From: Lamellibrachia columna
Taxonomy: Eukaryota; Annelida; Polychaeta; Sabellida; Siboglinidae
Assembly: GCA_963662155.1 (NCBI GenBank)
Contig: OY759270.1
Span: forward strand, 8,338,461-8,402,460
Length of the DNA: 64,000 nucleotides
Direction of reading: 5' to 3'
Numbering within the stretch: position 1 is the stretch's first letter; each line of letters opens with the position of its first letter. The notes under the pieces are model-generated. The model searched no databases. It was not told where the DNA came from and worked only from the letters and a program-made list of their open reading frames with translations. A program made the position numbers and the translations under genes. This document shows positions 33,201 through 44,892 of this stretch, in pieces.

Positions 33201-34473
33201 TGTCATACCCCCTAATTTTCGCAAACTTTCCATTTTGGCATCCGATCTGTATCATGATGTTCGTGATTGCTACTGCTGTCTGCCTTTTCCAAGCAAACTG
33301 TTCACTTTTCATATCAACCTGTGCCTATGGGAATGATGTTATCTTATGTTAACCACTTCAGAGTTATGGTTAGCTAGGGATGGGGTTAGCTAGAGATGGG
33401 GTTAGCCAGGCATGTGGTTAGCTAAAGATGGGGTTAGCTACGGTTAGGGTTGCAAAGTACTGCACACAACATGAAATTGGTATTGATATGTGGTGAATAG
33501 ACATTTTGGAAAGGCAACAGTTATTGTTGATATTAAAAATTGCTTATTGTACACTTTTAGCTTACCACAAGTTCTATAATGCTATTTTAGCATATGAAAA
33601 AAATAAAATTGTATTTATTAGCAATGAAATATCATATTAAACATCAACTTGCGCAATATATCAGCTCGTGCACATCAAACGTTATAGTACAAAACTAAAA
33701 TGTACATTTATTTGACATGTTTTATATTTAGTAGATCGGTTATAAGACACCTCCTAAGGGAGACTGTTAAACAGTTTAAATAGTAGCGCCGTTTAACCAG
33801 TAATGATCTTGTTCACTAGATGGAATCTATAACATATATATAATAATATAATATTATCCAGTCTGACACCGACAATTGTCTAAGTCAAACACACACAACA
33901 TGGGACAGGTTAGCAACCGTTTTTATTTATTTTCCAAAATATGAGCCCTAATTATATTATCATAATTGCAAATTATAAGAAACAAACTAATAATTTCATC
34001 CAAATTACGTGTAATATCCACAATTAAGCTAATAACAACGACCAAAACATAAGCATATCAACATTTTATAACCGTGTTTGTGACCCCGACTTCCGTCAAC
34101 TGTGGTCTTACCCCTAGAAGTAGAACGAGATTCCAGGCAGAAGATTGGTTGCTAATGGTTGTTAATCTGTTGTTTATATGGCGACCTGGAAAATATAATT
34201 GAGGATGTGACAGTTTTATTTATAAGACAAAACCGAGTTTAAATCCAATGAAATAGTAAAGCAACTTGTAGGAATTGAAAACACAACCTCAGCGGGTTCT
34301 TCGTAAACAAACTTTTGCGCAGTCGTCTGCATAGCCATAGGAACATCCACGGTCTTGGCGAGCCATGCCGGAGCAGGCGGAACTTTCGGCTTGTTAGCGT
34401 CCGACCGTACAGGTTTCTCTGTGGCAGCCCAACCACCCTGAACTCTTGCTCTTCGTCGCTTGTCCTGATTCAT
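19995..34473 (-). CDS. ALKBH3: ALKBH3, AlkB-type Fe(II)/2-oxoglutarate dioxygenase, 7 exons, 281 aa
   Basis: Exons in transcript order: 34473-34288, 29426-29392, 28792-28745, 28076-27884, 25777-25568, 25140-25042, 20069-19995. They total 846 nt, with GT-AG introns and matching phases. The N-terminus RRRARVQGGW is the typical ALKBH3 start. Next come FVYEEPAE, GVYDLSLEPSGVSR, PWRQ and QPRMTLWFGPLPYSY. The double-stranded beta-helix core has NLYRN and WHTDNE (His192 and Asp194 bind iron), then GTLLIMEGSLQDDWQ. The last exon gives HRVPKEYH (His258, third iron ligand) and PRINLTFR (Arg270 and Arg276, 2-oxoglutarate and substrate). The family enzyme removes 1-methyladenine and 3-methylcytosine from single-stranded DNA and RNA. 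Length is close to the human protein (about 286 aa). All catalytic residues are present, so activity is expected. Introns hold large minisatellites, SINEs and a hAT element. Confidence 0.94.
20200..21160. other. ALKBH3 intron 6, AT-rich, nothing recognised
   Basis: Very AT-rich sequence (20220-20580 especially) with no gene-like frame. It is the 3' part of the ~5-kb last intron. Confidence 0.45.
21162..21229. repeat. (AT)n microsatellite, about 66 bp
   Basis: An uninterrupted TA/AT run in ALKBH3 intron 6. Confidence 0.97.
21345..21775. repeat. Minisatellite, 35-bp unit, about 12 copies
   Basis: Unit GTGGAGCTACCACCCCCACA plus ATATGCTGGGGTAAT. Starts are spaced 35 bp (21351, 21386, 21421, 21456). 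It is more diverged toward the right. A stray piece of the same unit recurs at 22480-22530. Confidence 0.93.
21735..22110. repeat. Left copy of a locally duplicated block
   Basis: The stretch 21735-22019 recurs almost unchanged at 22495-22789 (same order of CCAGCTCCACTTAACAAAATG and CTTACCCCC pieces, ending in GGTAGCTGAGTCACCTAACTG). The stretch 22026-22110 recurs at about 23670-23757. This is a mosaic of duplications that includes the hAT-like copies. Confidence 0.85.
22120..22482 (+). mobile_element. Truncated hAT-like non-autonomous element
   Basis: It starts with the hAT-type terminus CAGCGGTTCTCAACC and matches the element at 23801-24561 up to about CCGCAAAGCTCCACAATGA. There it joins the 35-bp repeat through shared GCTCCACAATGA. 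The common flanks suggest it arrived by segmental duplication rather than by a second insertion. Confidence 0.75.
22495..22790. repeat. Right copy of the duplicated block
   Basis: Near-copy of 21735-22019, including a C-run before GTAGTGCCCACCAGCTCCAC. It differs from its partner by a few substitutions and the length of the C-run. Confidence 0.88.
22790..23670. other. ALKBH3 intron 6 unique part, nothing recognised
   Basis: AT-rich intron sequence without gene-like frames or clear repeats. Confidence 0.45.
23801..24561 (+). mobile_element. hAT-like non-autonomous element with 8-bp target duplication
   Basis: The left end CAGCGGTTCTCAACC and right end GGTTGAGAAACGCAG form imperfect terminal inverted repeats of the Charlie/MER5 type. 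The flanks ACGTAACA (23793-23800) and ATGTAACA (24562-24569) are a 7/8 match, as expected for hAT. The flanking sequence is the 31-bp minisatellite, so the insertion hit the array. Inside, about 112 bp are duplicated in tandem (about 23819-23931 and 23932-24042). It has no transposase frame. Confidence 0.85.
24570..25012. repeat. Minisatellite, 31-bp unit, about 14 copies, next to an ALKBH3 donor
   Basis: The unit is CACATGTCCAGTGCCCACCA followed by GCTCCACTTAA, with few variants (GTGGCC, CCACGTAA). Isolated units also occur near 21780-22000, 22540-22770 and 23755-23795. The array ends about 30 nt from the splice donor after ALKBH3 exon 6 (exon end 25042). Confidence 0.95.
26335..26465 (-). 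mobile_element. tRNA-derived SINE, second type, minus orientation
   Basis: On the minus strand, GTGCAGTGGTTAGAAC (A-box-like) and GGGTTCAAATCC (B box) lead into CTGCCGTTTCAAACTTGG and CACTCCACTTTGCCCCAGTT. A relative in plus orientation is at 29515-29650, and a tail piece is near 21295-21345. It lies in ALKBH3 intron 4. Confidence 0.75.
26735..27874. repeat. Minisatellite, 30-bp unit, about 38 copies, abutting an ALKBH3 donor
   Basis: Consensus GTGACTCATGTTTGAGTGGA plus TGTCACATCA. The unit is a multiple of 3, so one plus-strand frame stays open for about 1 kb and reads as a cysteine-rich 10-residue repeat (HISDSCLSGC). It lies in ALKBH3 intron 4 on the opposite strand and ends within about 10 nt of the donor after exon 4 (exon end 27884). 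Confidence 0.96.
29178..29386. repeat. Tandem duplication, about 105 bp, two copies, next to an ALKBH3 donor
   Basis: Both copies hold CAACTTTAAATCGTCATTAC and TTTCACAATGTAAAATGATG. The right copy ends about 6 nt from the donor of ALKBH3 exon 2 (exon end 29392). Confidence 0.88.
29515..29650 (+). mobile_element. tRNA-derived SINE fragment, second type
   Basis: GGTTCAAATCC (B box) is followed by TGCTGCCGTTTCAAAGCTTG, CAGCTGTATAAATG and ACCTGGCTATA. It matches the element at 26335-26465 in the other orientation. The 5' part of the head is degraded. Confidence 0.7.
30248..30565 (+). mobile_element. tRNA-derived SINE with a doubled head
   Basis: The first head has A-box-like TGGTCGAGTGGTAGAGC and B box GGGGTTCGAAA (about 30262-30313). 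It is followed directly by a second partial head (GTGGTAGAGCATCAGAC ... TTGGGTTCAAAACC, about 30319-30368). The body continues with CTTTCGGAAGAGACAG and GCCATTGGTCCCTTCTATCT, ending near ACTCACTAAATCTAGAGATG. It lies in ALKBH3 intron 1. It is a pol III-type element, not a functional tRNA. Confidence 0.82.
30600..34287. other. ALKBH3 intron 1, mostly unrecognised
   Basis: It contains GAATT-rich low-complexity near 31085-31200 and T-rich runs near 31250-31300. A possible MITE lies at 32048-32490: its ends CAGACCACAGTTGA and TCAACTGTGGTCT are inverted repeats, and a lone copy of the right end is at 34096-34110. Short GGTTAGCTAGAGATGG repeats lie near 33365-33450. Plus-strand frames of 114-120 aa at 32974-33352 overlap each other and have no family resemblance. 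Confidence 0.35.
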
Positions 34474-34939
34474 TTTAAGCTAAAATCGTAGTACTTTTCT
34501 GCTGGTTCGCTTCTAAAAACGTTCCATAATGCAGCGGATGGAGCGTGTTGCGAGAGTGTTTCGTATCGGACGTTTTGAAATGTCGGCCCGAAAACTTATT
34601 TTTAGCAGGAATATTTAACAGTCATATGATAAGGACAATTATTATTATCCCGGCATGCCTATGGCCTTTCCCAGCAAAAAAACATTTGATTATCATCGAG
34701 ACTTGGGGCTCCTGACAGCAGTTTTTAGCTGACACAAGGGGTAAAAATTAAATGTTGAGATAGCCAAAGACAATGCTGGGAAGATGGTATCACATTGGTC
34801 TGAAATGACAAGAAGAAGAAATGTTTTTATTTGACCCATCATACCTTTCACATGATACATATATATCCATATTAAATTATAATTTTAAATAATTCAGGTG
34901 TATATGGTTGTAAGTAAACATGGTATATATTAAGGTAAA

Positions 34940-36690
34940 CAAATAAATAGGTTATATATATCCATTTTGCCTTGTGCACGAATCTTGATAATTTTGTAAA
35001 AAATTAAGTTTTGCATACTGAGCAAATCCTTGTAAGCTGTGTGTATTAAGCTTTTTCTTAACTATAGTGGGAATATTATTAAGTAAAAATGGTAAATTAT
35101 GCCGAAGACATTTCTTTGCAAATTCGTATTTAGTTTTATAAGTATATATTTCATTCTTGATTCGTGTATCATAATTATGTATGTCATAGTTGAAGATTAT
35201 CCTCCAGTTTTGTAAATGAACTGGTAAATTGTTATGTAAATATTTATAATAAAATTTTAATTGTTGTAATTTAAGAATGTCATCTACTTTTAACATGCTG
35301 AGTTTTTATGGAGTGGTTCTGTGTGGGAATTATAATTACTTAAGGTAATAATTCTCAATGCTTTCTTTTGAAGTTTTATTATTCTGTTTGTTTGAAAACC
35401 CCAAACCATGATGCAATAATTAATGTGTGGTACAATTAATAAATTATATAATAATGTTTTAATTTGTTGTGATAACACGTTTTAATTTATTTAAAATACC
35501 AATCTTTTTAGAACATGCGTTTGAAATTTTTTCAGTATGTCTTTTCCAGTTCAGATTTGTATCAATTATTAAAACTAAGAAATTAAATTCCTTAACTTGT
35601 TCAATATTTATATTATCTATATTCAGAGTAAGCGTCTATATATTTTTATTTGTCCTTTGGAATGTCATATATTTAGATTTTGCAATGTTTAATGATAATT
35701 GATTTATTTTGAGCCATTCATTTATTTTTAAAAGTTCATCATTTATTAAAGATTCTAAATTGTTATTTTGTATGTTATCATTAAAAATATTTAAAGTACT
35801 TGATAAGGTTGTGTCATCAGCATAGATGATGAAATTAAACATTTTACTGGCTTGTGCAAAATCATTGATATATATAATAAATAACAGAGGTTCTAGGATT
35901 GAGCCCTGTGGTATGCCAGTTGTTATTGGTAACATGTTTGATTTTACATGATCAATTTCAGTATATTGTTTACAGTTATTTAAGTAGCTACTGAATAAGT
36001 TCAGATTTGTACCATTTATACCATAATATTTTAATTTGTCAATTAAAATTAAATGGTCAATGGTATTGAATGCTTTAGAAAGGTCCAAATATATGTTTAT
36101 GGGTATTTCGTCCTGATCCATTTGGGTTATAATCCTATCTATTAATTCCAGTGCTGCATATTCTGTTGAATGCTTGGGTCAAAAACCATATTGATGGTCA
36201 AAGAAAAGTTTGGAGTCTTTTGAATAAGTTGACAATTGATCAAAAATTATTTTTTCCAATACTTTCGAGATAGCTGGTAGAAGAGATATGGGTGTATAAT
36301 TATTAAATATTGTTTGCTCGCCTTTTTTATAAATTGGAATAACCTTAGCAATTTTTTATTTATCAAGGAATACTCCTGTGGTTAATATTTGATTTGTTAA
36401 TAATGTTAAAGATTTAGTTATTGCAGGTTCAATTAATTTTTGTAGTTTGGTGGAAAAACCATCAAATCCATAACTATTTTTGTTGGGTAGATTATTTATT
36501 ATTCTCTTTACAGTATATTCTTAATTTTTGTTAAATGTAAAAACAGAATTTACTTTTTTATTTAAATAATACGAATGATCATGGAAGCCTTTGTATTTAA
36601 TATTGTTTGCCAGATGATTCCCTATATTACGAAGGACCTAAATGTTTATTTCTTTGTGTTTACTAGAAAGTTCATTACGAGTACTGGATA
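34940..36690 (-). mobile_element. Non-LTR retrotransposon (jockey/L2-like), decayed reverse transcriptase
   Basis: Read on the minus strand from about 36690 downward, the frames encode IPIYKKGEQTIFNNYTPISL, then YLDLSKAFNTIDHLILIDKL, TTGIPQGSIL, FIIYADDTTL (catalytic YADD) and a C-terminal part with LYNLLIVPHINYCIMVWG. Internal stops and frameshifts break it into pieces. It is very AT-rich and different from the CR1 family in this window. It lies between ALKBH3 and BORCS5. Confidence 0.87.
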
Positions 36691-38500
36691 AAGAATTTTT
36701 CCTAAATTTGGGGGGGCTAAAGCAGACAAGTAGCAGTAACTCGTGAAATAACAGTGTTGGTGAATTTTTAAATAAGTTAATAGAAGTAGATCATATCACT
36801 GGCACAGAGGAAATACATTTAGAAACTACTCAATCTGCACGTAGTTGTGCACTACAAACTGGAAGGCTATGATTGACTGGAGGGCTATGACAGACAGCCT
36901 TTCTATGCGATTAGTCTGCTTTTCTGGAATGTCAGACAAGTAGATTCACTGTGTAAACATAAGAACTTACTGAAAACTTTTCTATTTAGGTGTGCAAACT
37001 TCCATTGAGGGATAACTGTGAATTAAGACACTTATACCTTAGTCATTTTTATGTTTACTATGATTATTTCTATCTATTTATTATCTTAATTGAATACTCT
37101 ATTTTTATCATGTATATTTAACTATATTATATATTTATTATTGTTATGGTTCCATGTATGTGCCTAAGAATGTGCTGGTCCCAGATATGTAGTGGTTTAT
37201 ACATTTTAGTAATAATAGCCATGGTAGATGGAGAGGTTTCAACAATGACGATGTTATGTAAATGTGTGTATGTGTCACAGGATTCTAGAAAGCCTTTGTA
37301 ACTTAAACATTACCTGGCATGTGATATTTACTACATGTGCAGTGTACTAGAATAAAAAACAACTGATATGTTTTACATACCACATTTTAGTCATATTCAA
37401 TTACTTACATACAACACATATTTATGATATGATACAATAAATATTAACATAACATAATCCTAAGTATCATCAATCAAGCCTTTACACAAAATCAGAATAA
37501 ACTATGCATCCCCACTCCATACAAAATGTGTGGCTATTTGGCTCAATATCTGCAACTCATTCATTCTATTAGTTGCTGAAGAAGAATATTTGCAATACAT
37601 TCGACTCATGGTGATTAAACATTAACAGTTGATTTGCAACAGTATGCAGCAGTTTGTCATGGATATTAATAGTAACAAATCTACATATTAAATAAGAAAT
37701 ATACATTTATGTTTAATAATGAAGATCATGTAATCTGGGTTCTATTTTTTACTCTATACAAACACAGTTCAACAACATTGTATGCACCTTGCAGCAATTA
37801 ACTTAAAATGTGGAACATATCCTCAAATTGATAAAACTTTATACATTAATAGTATAATTTCTACACTTTGATTCTAAAAATTTATTAGACATGTTAACCT
37901 AAACATAAATTACAGTTAATATCTTGATAGGTTTACAAACACTGATTGCAGAAACGAATTGCAATTTGGTAAATTACCTGGTTTGGAAATGTTACATCTA
38001 GAAACCTAGGAACTGTAAATAACTACCAAGTAGTATGTATCAACAATATTCCAAGCTTGCTGCATGTTGTTGCAATGTGGCAAACAGGACAACAGCAACG
38101 GGTTTCTATTTATTAAGATCTTATCCAAATATGTCAGTTTCATACAATGCTGTGCACAGAAACCATGATGTTCCAGAACCTACCAATAGGAAACTGTTTG
38201 AAGTGTTGGCCCTATGACATGTATCTCTTGGAAAAGTTTGTAGTTGTAGAACAAAACACCTTATTCCTTATTACGCAATTTCATTAATGGTCCCTAACAA
38301 AGATATTTAGTTGCATATCATTGACTAAGCCCTTTCAAAACAACGTTCTGGAACTGAAAAGTCATACCTGAACTGTCATTTTGAATCTAGCTACTGTGGC
38401 ATGTTCACCCACAAAACAACTAGCTGAAGGATTTATTAGTTTTAGTGTTACAGGGTCAAACATGCTGTTTTAAACATTGTCTAGTGAAAGCACAATAGTC
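36690..38500. other. Intergenic spacer, possible LINE remnants
   Basis: Near 36955-37010 the plus strand reads LLKTFLFRC, like the end of an L2-type reverse transcriptase. Otherwise it is AT-rich with no gene seen. AATAAA on the minus strand near 38430-38435 could be a BORCS5 polyadenylation signal. Confidence 0.35.
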
Positions 38501-38506
38501 GACACG

Positions 38507-38873
38507 ACACATCCTCACAAGCCAGGGTCTGCTCATGGCAAACAGACATGTTGAAATGTGGATTTTTCAGTTGCTGTGTTACCCAATGAGATTGTGAACA
38601 TGAATTTCTGGGACTTACATGTGGGAACTTAATCTTAGTTGGTTGTGGACCTGTCATCACTGGTCGGATAGATAATAATAGCCATTTCCTTGAAATGCTC
38701 TTAGAAGTTAGGCATGCATGCGTGGTTCCCAGAAACATGTTGACCACGATAGTAAATGGGTACAAATTATTCAACGTACATCTGCACTTGGTGTGGGATA
38801 ACCTGATAAATCTACTTTTGAACAGGTCAATCAGCCAGGAGTATTGTAGTACCACCCCTGCCTCGTGAGGATG
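38507..38873. mobile_element. MITE-like element with inverted ends
   Basis: The left end CATCCTCACAAGCCAGGG and right end CCCTGCCTCGTGAGGATG are imperfect inverted repeats. The interior has no real gene, although one minus frame of 132 aa is open. A diverged, partly deleted relative in the opposite orientation lies at 49373-49640. It sits about 80 bp beyond the BORCS5 stop codon, so it may form part of the 3' UTR. Confidence 0.7.
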
Positions 38874-38953
38874 ATTCAATACAGTGATGCGTCATGACAC
38901 AGTAGCCACAAACATGCACCTGAATGATGTGCACAAGATGTAATCAGATTGAG

Positions 38954-41900
38954 TCATTTTGGCTTCATTGAGAAAGGCTCCAACTGTTCCTCCGGTGGTA
39001 AGACACTGTTAAGACGTTCCATCAGTGGTACTGTTTGTTCCACGCTCATCTTCACACGATGCAGAACCGATGACATCTCATTGATCTTCTGAATCTGTTC
39101 CGCATACTTGGCAAACTTTTTCTGTCGTTCGGTCAGGTGCAAATATAATGTTTGAATGGCAAAATCCACCTGAAACAAAACAACATGCAAGCACTAGAAC
39201 AAGATTGACATTAAGAAAATAGCACTAGGACGAGATTGACATTAAGATAACAGCACTAGGACGAGATTGACATTAAGAAAATAGGACTAGGACGAGATTG
39301 ACATTAAGATAACAGCACTAGGACGAGATTGACATTAAGAAAATAGCACTAGGACGAGATTGACATTAAGATAACAGCACTAGGACGAGATTGACATTAA
39401 GAAAATAGCACTAGGACGAGATTGACATTAAGATAACAGCACTAGGACGAGATTGACATTAAGAAAATAGCACTAGGACGAGATTGACATTAAGATAACA
39501 GCACTAGGACGAGATTGACATTAAGAAAATAGCACTAGGACGAGATTGACATTAAGATAACAGCACTAGGACGAGATTGACATTAAGAAAATAGCACTAG
39601 GACGAGATTGACATTAAGATAACAGCACTAGGACGAGATTGACATTAAGAAAATAGCACTAGGACGAGATTGACATTAAGATAACAGCACTAGGACGAGA
39701 TTGACATTAAGAAAATAGCACTAGGACGAGATTGACATTAAGATAACAGCACTAGGACGAGATTGACATTAAGAAAATAGCACTAGGACGAGATTGACAT
39801 TAAGATAATAGCACTAGGACGAGATTGACATTAAGAAAATAGCACTAGGACGAGATTGACATTAAGATAACAGCACTAGGACGAGATTGACATTAAGAAA
39901 ATAGCACTAGGACGAGATTGACATTAAGATAACAGCACTAGGACGAGATTGACATTAAGAAAATAGCACTAGGACGAGATTGACATTAAGATAATAGCAC
40001 TAGGACGAGATTGACATTAAGAAAATAGCACTAGGACGAGATTGACATTAAGATAACAGCACTAGGACGAGATTGACATTAAGAAAATAGCACTAGGACG
40101 AGATTGACATTAAGATAACAGCACTAGGACGAGATTGACATTAAGATAATAGCACTAGGACGAGATTGACATTAAGATAACAGCACTAGGACGAGATTGA
40201 CATTAAGAAAATAGCACTAGGATGAGATTGACATTAAGATAACAGCACTAGGACGAGATTGACATTAAGAAAATAGCACTAGGACGAGATTGACATTAAG
40301 ATAACAGCACTAGGACGAGATTGACATTAAGAAAATAGCACTAGGACGAGATTGACATTAAGATAACAGCACTAGGACGAGATTGACATTAAGATAACAG
40401 CACTAGGACGAGATTGACATTAAGATAATAGCACTAGGACGAGATTGACATTAAGATAACAGCACTAGGACGAGATTGACATTAAGAAAATAGCACTAGG
40501 ACGAGATTGACATTAAGATAACAGCACTAGGACGAGATTGACATTAAGAAAATAGCACTAGGACGAGATTGACATTAAGATAATAGCACTAGGACGAGAT
40601 TGACATTAAGAAAATAGCACTAGGACGAGATTGACATTAAGAAAATAGCACTAGGACGAGATTGACATTAAGATAATAGCATTAGGACAAGACTGACATT
40701 AAGATAATAGCATTAGGACAAGACTGACTTGAAAGCAGAAGCACGAGAGCAAGACTGCTAGCCTCCAAGCAGAACAATATTAAGATTTCAAAACTGATTC
40801 TGGTTACCTATGAGCAGTAAAACTGGTGGCGTAAAATGTTGAAAATGTTAACAAGAAGAGTCAAGTAGACACAGGTTTGTCAATTTTTCTGATTAACGGT
40901 TTCTTTGTAGTTATAGTACCTTGCAGAATAGCCAAATTCAAATAATTTATTTCAGTGAAACCACCATTAATTTTATACTTTAATACAAGAACAGTATTTT
41001 GCATGTTAAAACACTAAGTAAACATTTGTAAACTATTAGGTAATGGTATTATATGGCAATGTTAATTAAAAACCAAGGCTATTTTAATTATCTAACCTCT
41101 TTGATCCGCACACATAGGGCATTCTGGTCGAAAGAGACGGCTTCTGCACACTGCTTCAAGTGTTCCTGGTATCTCAAACACAGCTGTAGTAAATGTTGAG
41201 GATCAAGTTTCTCCAACGTCTCGACATCAAGAGAGGCACCCCCTACACGAGGAGTGTCGATGATGCCCCGAATGATGGGCTGGAGCACAGGGATGCGGTC
41301 CAGGCGGTCAATTTCTGGATCGGCCTTCTGGTCAGAAGACGTGGCAGTCGCTACCACGACTATGCTATGTCGCTGAATTAACTGCTGCTGGGCATCACCG
41401 GGGGGTGGGTCATGTGGAGGCATGCTACGTGGTCGACCACTAGGACGAGGGGATGATCTTATCGCTTCTGCAAAGCCAGCATATAAAATAAATAGAAGCA
41501 TGTAGCATGACGATGAGATTACAACATGTAGCCATTAATTTCACTTCATTTGGTGATGATGCCTGTGGCAGTGATGGGAAGTACTATAGTCAAATTTCCC
41601 TATAATCTATAGGAAGACCTGTAGGCTGTAGGTCCTCCACAGCGTAAAGCTTCTCCTTCTTCCGGGTACGAGTCAACCCTGTCTTCAAGGCTTATAGACT
41701 TGGTGTGTGTGCACACGTGCTAAAGTGCTGTAAGAGAAAGTAATGAAATATTTGGAAGAAAGAGAAAAGATGCTTTGACAAGATTTAACAAGATTGCCAT
41801 CCCAAACAACAAGTTCCAGATGGCAAGTGGACAAGGAAGCCATTGGCTTATCGGGAGTCCAACAATTTTCTCATCTATGTGTAGCCCGCCCTTATCAAAT

Positions 41901-44854
41901 ATCTGTTAATTCTATTTTCAAACATATTCACACTACTAGCATTAACACAATCATTTGGCAGTTTGTCCAACCTACACTGCTCCTTAACTAATGCTGCTTT
42001 GTGTCCTTTGGTTCTGATTTCCAGTTTGAAATCTCACCATCCACCATGATTGAGTGCGTGTAGAACTGCAATTTGAGTAGAGGAAAAGTTGATAGCGTGA
42101 AAACTGCAATATCAATTAATGTTGCAAGCTGGAGATCTTCTGTTTGAAAATCTCCAAACTTGGTGCTGTAGCTGCGTTGGCTGGCAGGTTATTCCAATTG
42201 GCTATTGTACAGGGTAAAAAGCTATACTGGATGAATTGCTTAGTGATTAGGGAGAGTTGAACAGCTTCACAATGCGTGTGTCGAGAGGGGTATAAGTTGG
42301 GGGAAGAGGTCCAGGGCGACTATGCTATGTAATGTCTTATAAAACATGACAAGGCGGGTGTTGGTTCTCCTTTGTTGGAGGCTGCACCAGTGCAAGTGTT
42401 TGATCATAGTGGTGACACTTGCTTTTCACGGTTGTAGTTGTAATGCTCTAAAGACTAGACATCACCAAACTATTCTACTTCTTCTTCCATTATAGGACTG
42501 GGCCCGTATTAACTTCTTCCATTATAGGACTGGGCCCGTATTAACTTCTTCCATTATAGGACTGGGCCCGTATTAACTTCTTCCATTATAGGACTGGGCC
42601 CATATTAACTTCTTCCATTATAGGACTGGGCCCGTATTAACTTCTTCCATTATAGGACTGGGCCCGTATTAACTTCTTCCATTATAGGACTGGGCCCGTA
42701 TTAACTTCTTCCATTATAGGGCTGGGCCCGTATTAACTGTTTTAGAGTTGGTTAGTCCATGACAGATTACACATTTACCCTCTGTGTGGGATCTCTTACT
42801 TCCCTTGGCATAGATACCAGGAAGACTGGAGCATTGACTTTGGTGTCTGTTCTGAAAAATACAAAGGGGTGGCAAAATGGTAGTAAGTGGACTCGAACTT
42901 CGGTCCTCTCGATCGACAGTCCAGCGTTATTTCGCTGTGCCTGCACATACAGTAACAAGCCAGTGATGAGTTATGTTTAAACTAGAAGCGCAGGGGGGTT
43001 ACTTAGAGATGCCTCAAGCAGGACATGTGGCCACTAGTACAGACAAACCAATAACAAAATGTCCTAAAAACAGGTCTGAAGCAGGTTATAAATGTGTGTG
43101 TTTAAATGCTAGGAGTATAGTAAATAAGAAAAACTAATTAAACATTATGGTAGAAGATATTGACCCTCATATAATTGGTACTACTGAATGATGGGCCAAC
43201 ACAGACATAACAGATGCTGAATTAGGATTGACAGGATTCGTAATGTTTAGGAGAGATCGTATAGGAAGAAGGGGAGTTATTTTATACGTTAAAGAATCTA
43301 TTCAGGCTTATGAAATAAAATTAGAAAGGGAAGCATATTGCGATAAAGCTGTTTGGTGTCAAATAGTTTAAGGAAATTCAAAATTAACTATTGGATTAGT
43401 TTACCGAAGTCCAAACATAAACAAAGAGGATAACACAAAAATACAAAATGCTATAAAGGAAGTTAGTAAAGGGGAATGTATCATAATGGGAGACATTAAC
43501 CATGGACACATACAATGGAAATCTCTAGAGAGTACAGGGGGTGAGGACCAACAATTTATATTTTTAATTCAGGAGAGCTTCTTTACTCAGCACGCGCTAG
43601 AACCAACCAGGAGAGATAATGTATTAGATATAGTTTTGTCATCACAAAAAGAATTAGTGGACAATGTAAAAATACATGAACCATTGAGTAACAGTCACCA
43701 CAATCAAATACATTTTGACATCAATGTAAAATCAGAAAGGAAAAATAAAAAACTGTGTAGGATGAAATTGAGAGTATCATCGATAAATTTGTTCCCTTGA
43801 AAAAACAAGGAAAATGGTCTAGAAAGAAACACTTGTCAAAAGAAGCTATTAGAAAAATAGTATTTAAGCAAACAATGTGGAGGGTTTATAGGCGCACCAG
43901 AAAGGATGAAGACTGCAAATTACAAAGAGGCACTTAAATTAGCTACAACTGAAATTAGAAAATCTAAAAGAACCTTTGAAAAAAAATTGGCAGGTAATAT
44001 AAAAAATTACAGCAAGAGTTTGTATGCTTATGTAAGAAGTGAACAGACAACTGGAAAACAACAGTGGAAACATAATTTCAGACGGGTTTCAAATGGCAGA
44101 GGTCCTGAATGAGTATTTCAGCTCATTTTTTCCACAGAAGATATCAGCTCACTTCCAGTTCCATTTACAAAATTTGAGGGCAGTAAATCAGAACATTTAG
44201 GGCAGTTATTTGTAATTCCTGAAATGATAGCAAAGAAAATTAAGAAGATGAAATATAATAAATCACCAGGAGTTGATGGGATACCACCAAAACTGCTTAA
44301 AGAAATTGTTGAGCAAATTAGTACACCACTTGCAAAATTGTTTAACTTGTCACTAAAAGAAAGAATAGTTCCTTCAGAATGGAAAGAAGCAAACATTACG
44401 CCGCTATTTAAGAAGGGATCGAAGAACAAGCCAGAAAATTACAGAACAGTGAGTTTAACATCGGTTGTATGTCAATTACTCGAAACATTAATTAGAGACT
44501 GCATGGTGGAATTCCTTGTAAAATATAAATTAATAAATACAATTCAACATGGGTTCCTAAAAGCAAGGTCATGTCTAACCAATCTCTTATATTTTTTGGA
44601 AGAACTTACAAAGTGGGTAGATGACGGGTCACCAGTGGATGTTGTCTACTTAGATTTTCAGAACGCTTTCGATAAAGTGCCACATCAAAGATTGTTACTT
44701 CAACTAAAAGCCCATGGTATAGGTAATGATGTAATCAACTGGATAGAAGAGTGGCTTACACCCAGAAGACAGAGAGTAATAGTAGATGGTGAGATTTCAA
44801 ACTGGAAATCTGTTCTGAGTAGGGTACCACAGGGATCAGTATTAGGCCCTATAC

Positions 44855-44892
<38 letters not shown>

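Noticed and set aside
32974..33352. Overlapping plus frames of 114 and 120 codons in ALKBH3 intron 1
   Set aside because: Two frames open over the same stretch, no family resemblance, no exon borders that would join a gene.
33361..33450. Telomere-like TTAGGG repeats
   Set aside because: The repeat is GGTTAGCTAGAGATGG-like, about 16-18 bp, and not TTAGGG.
38481..38879. 132-codon minus frame near BORCS5
   Set aside because: It coincides with the MITE-like element and is not conserved in the second copy.
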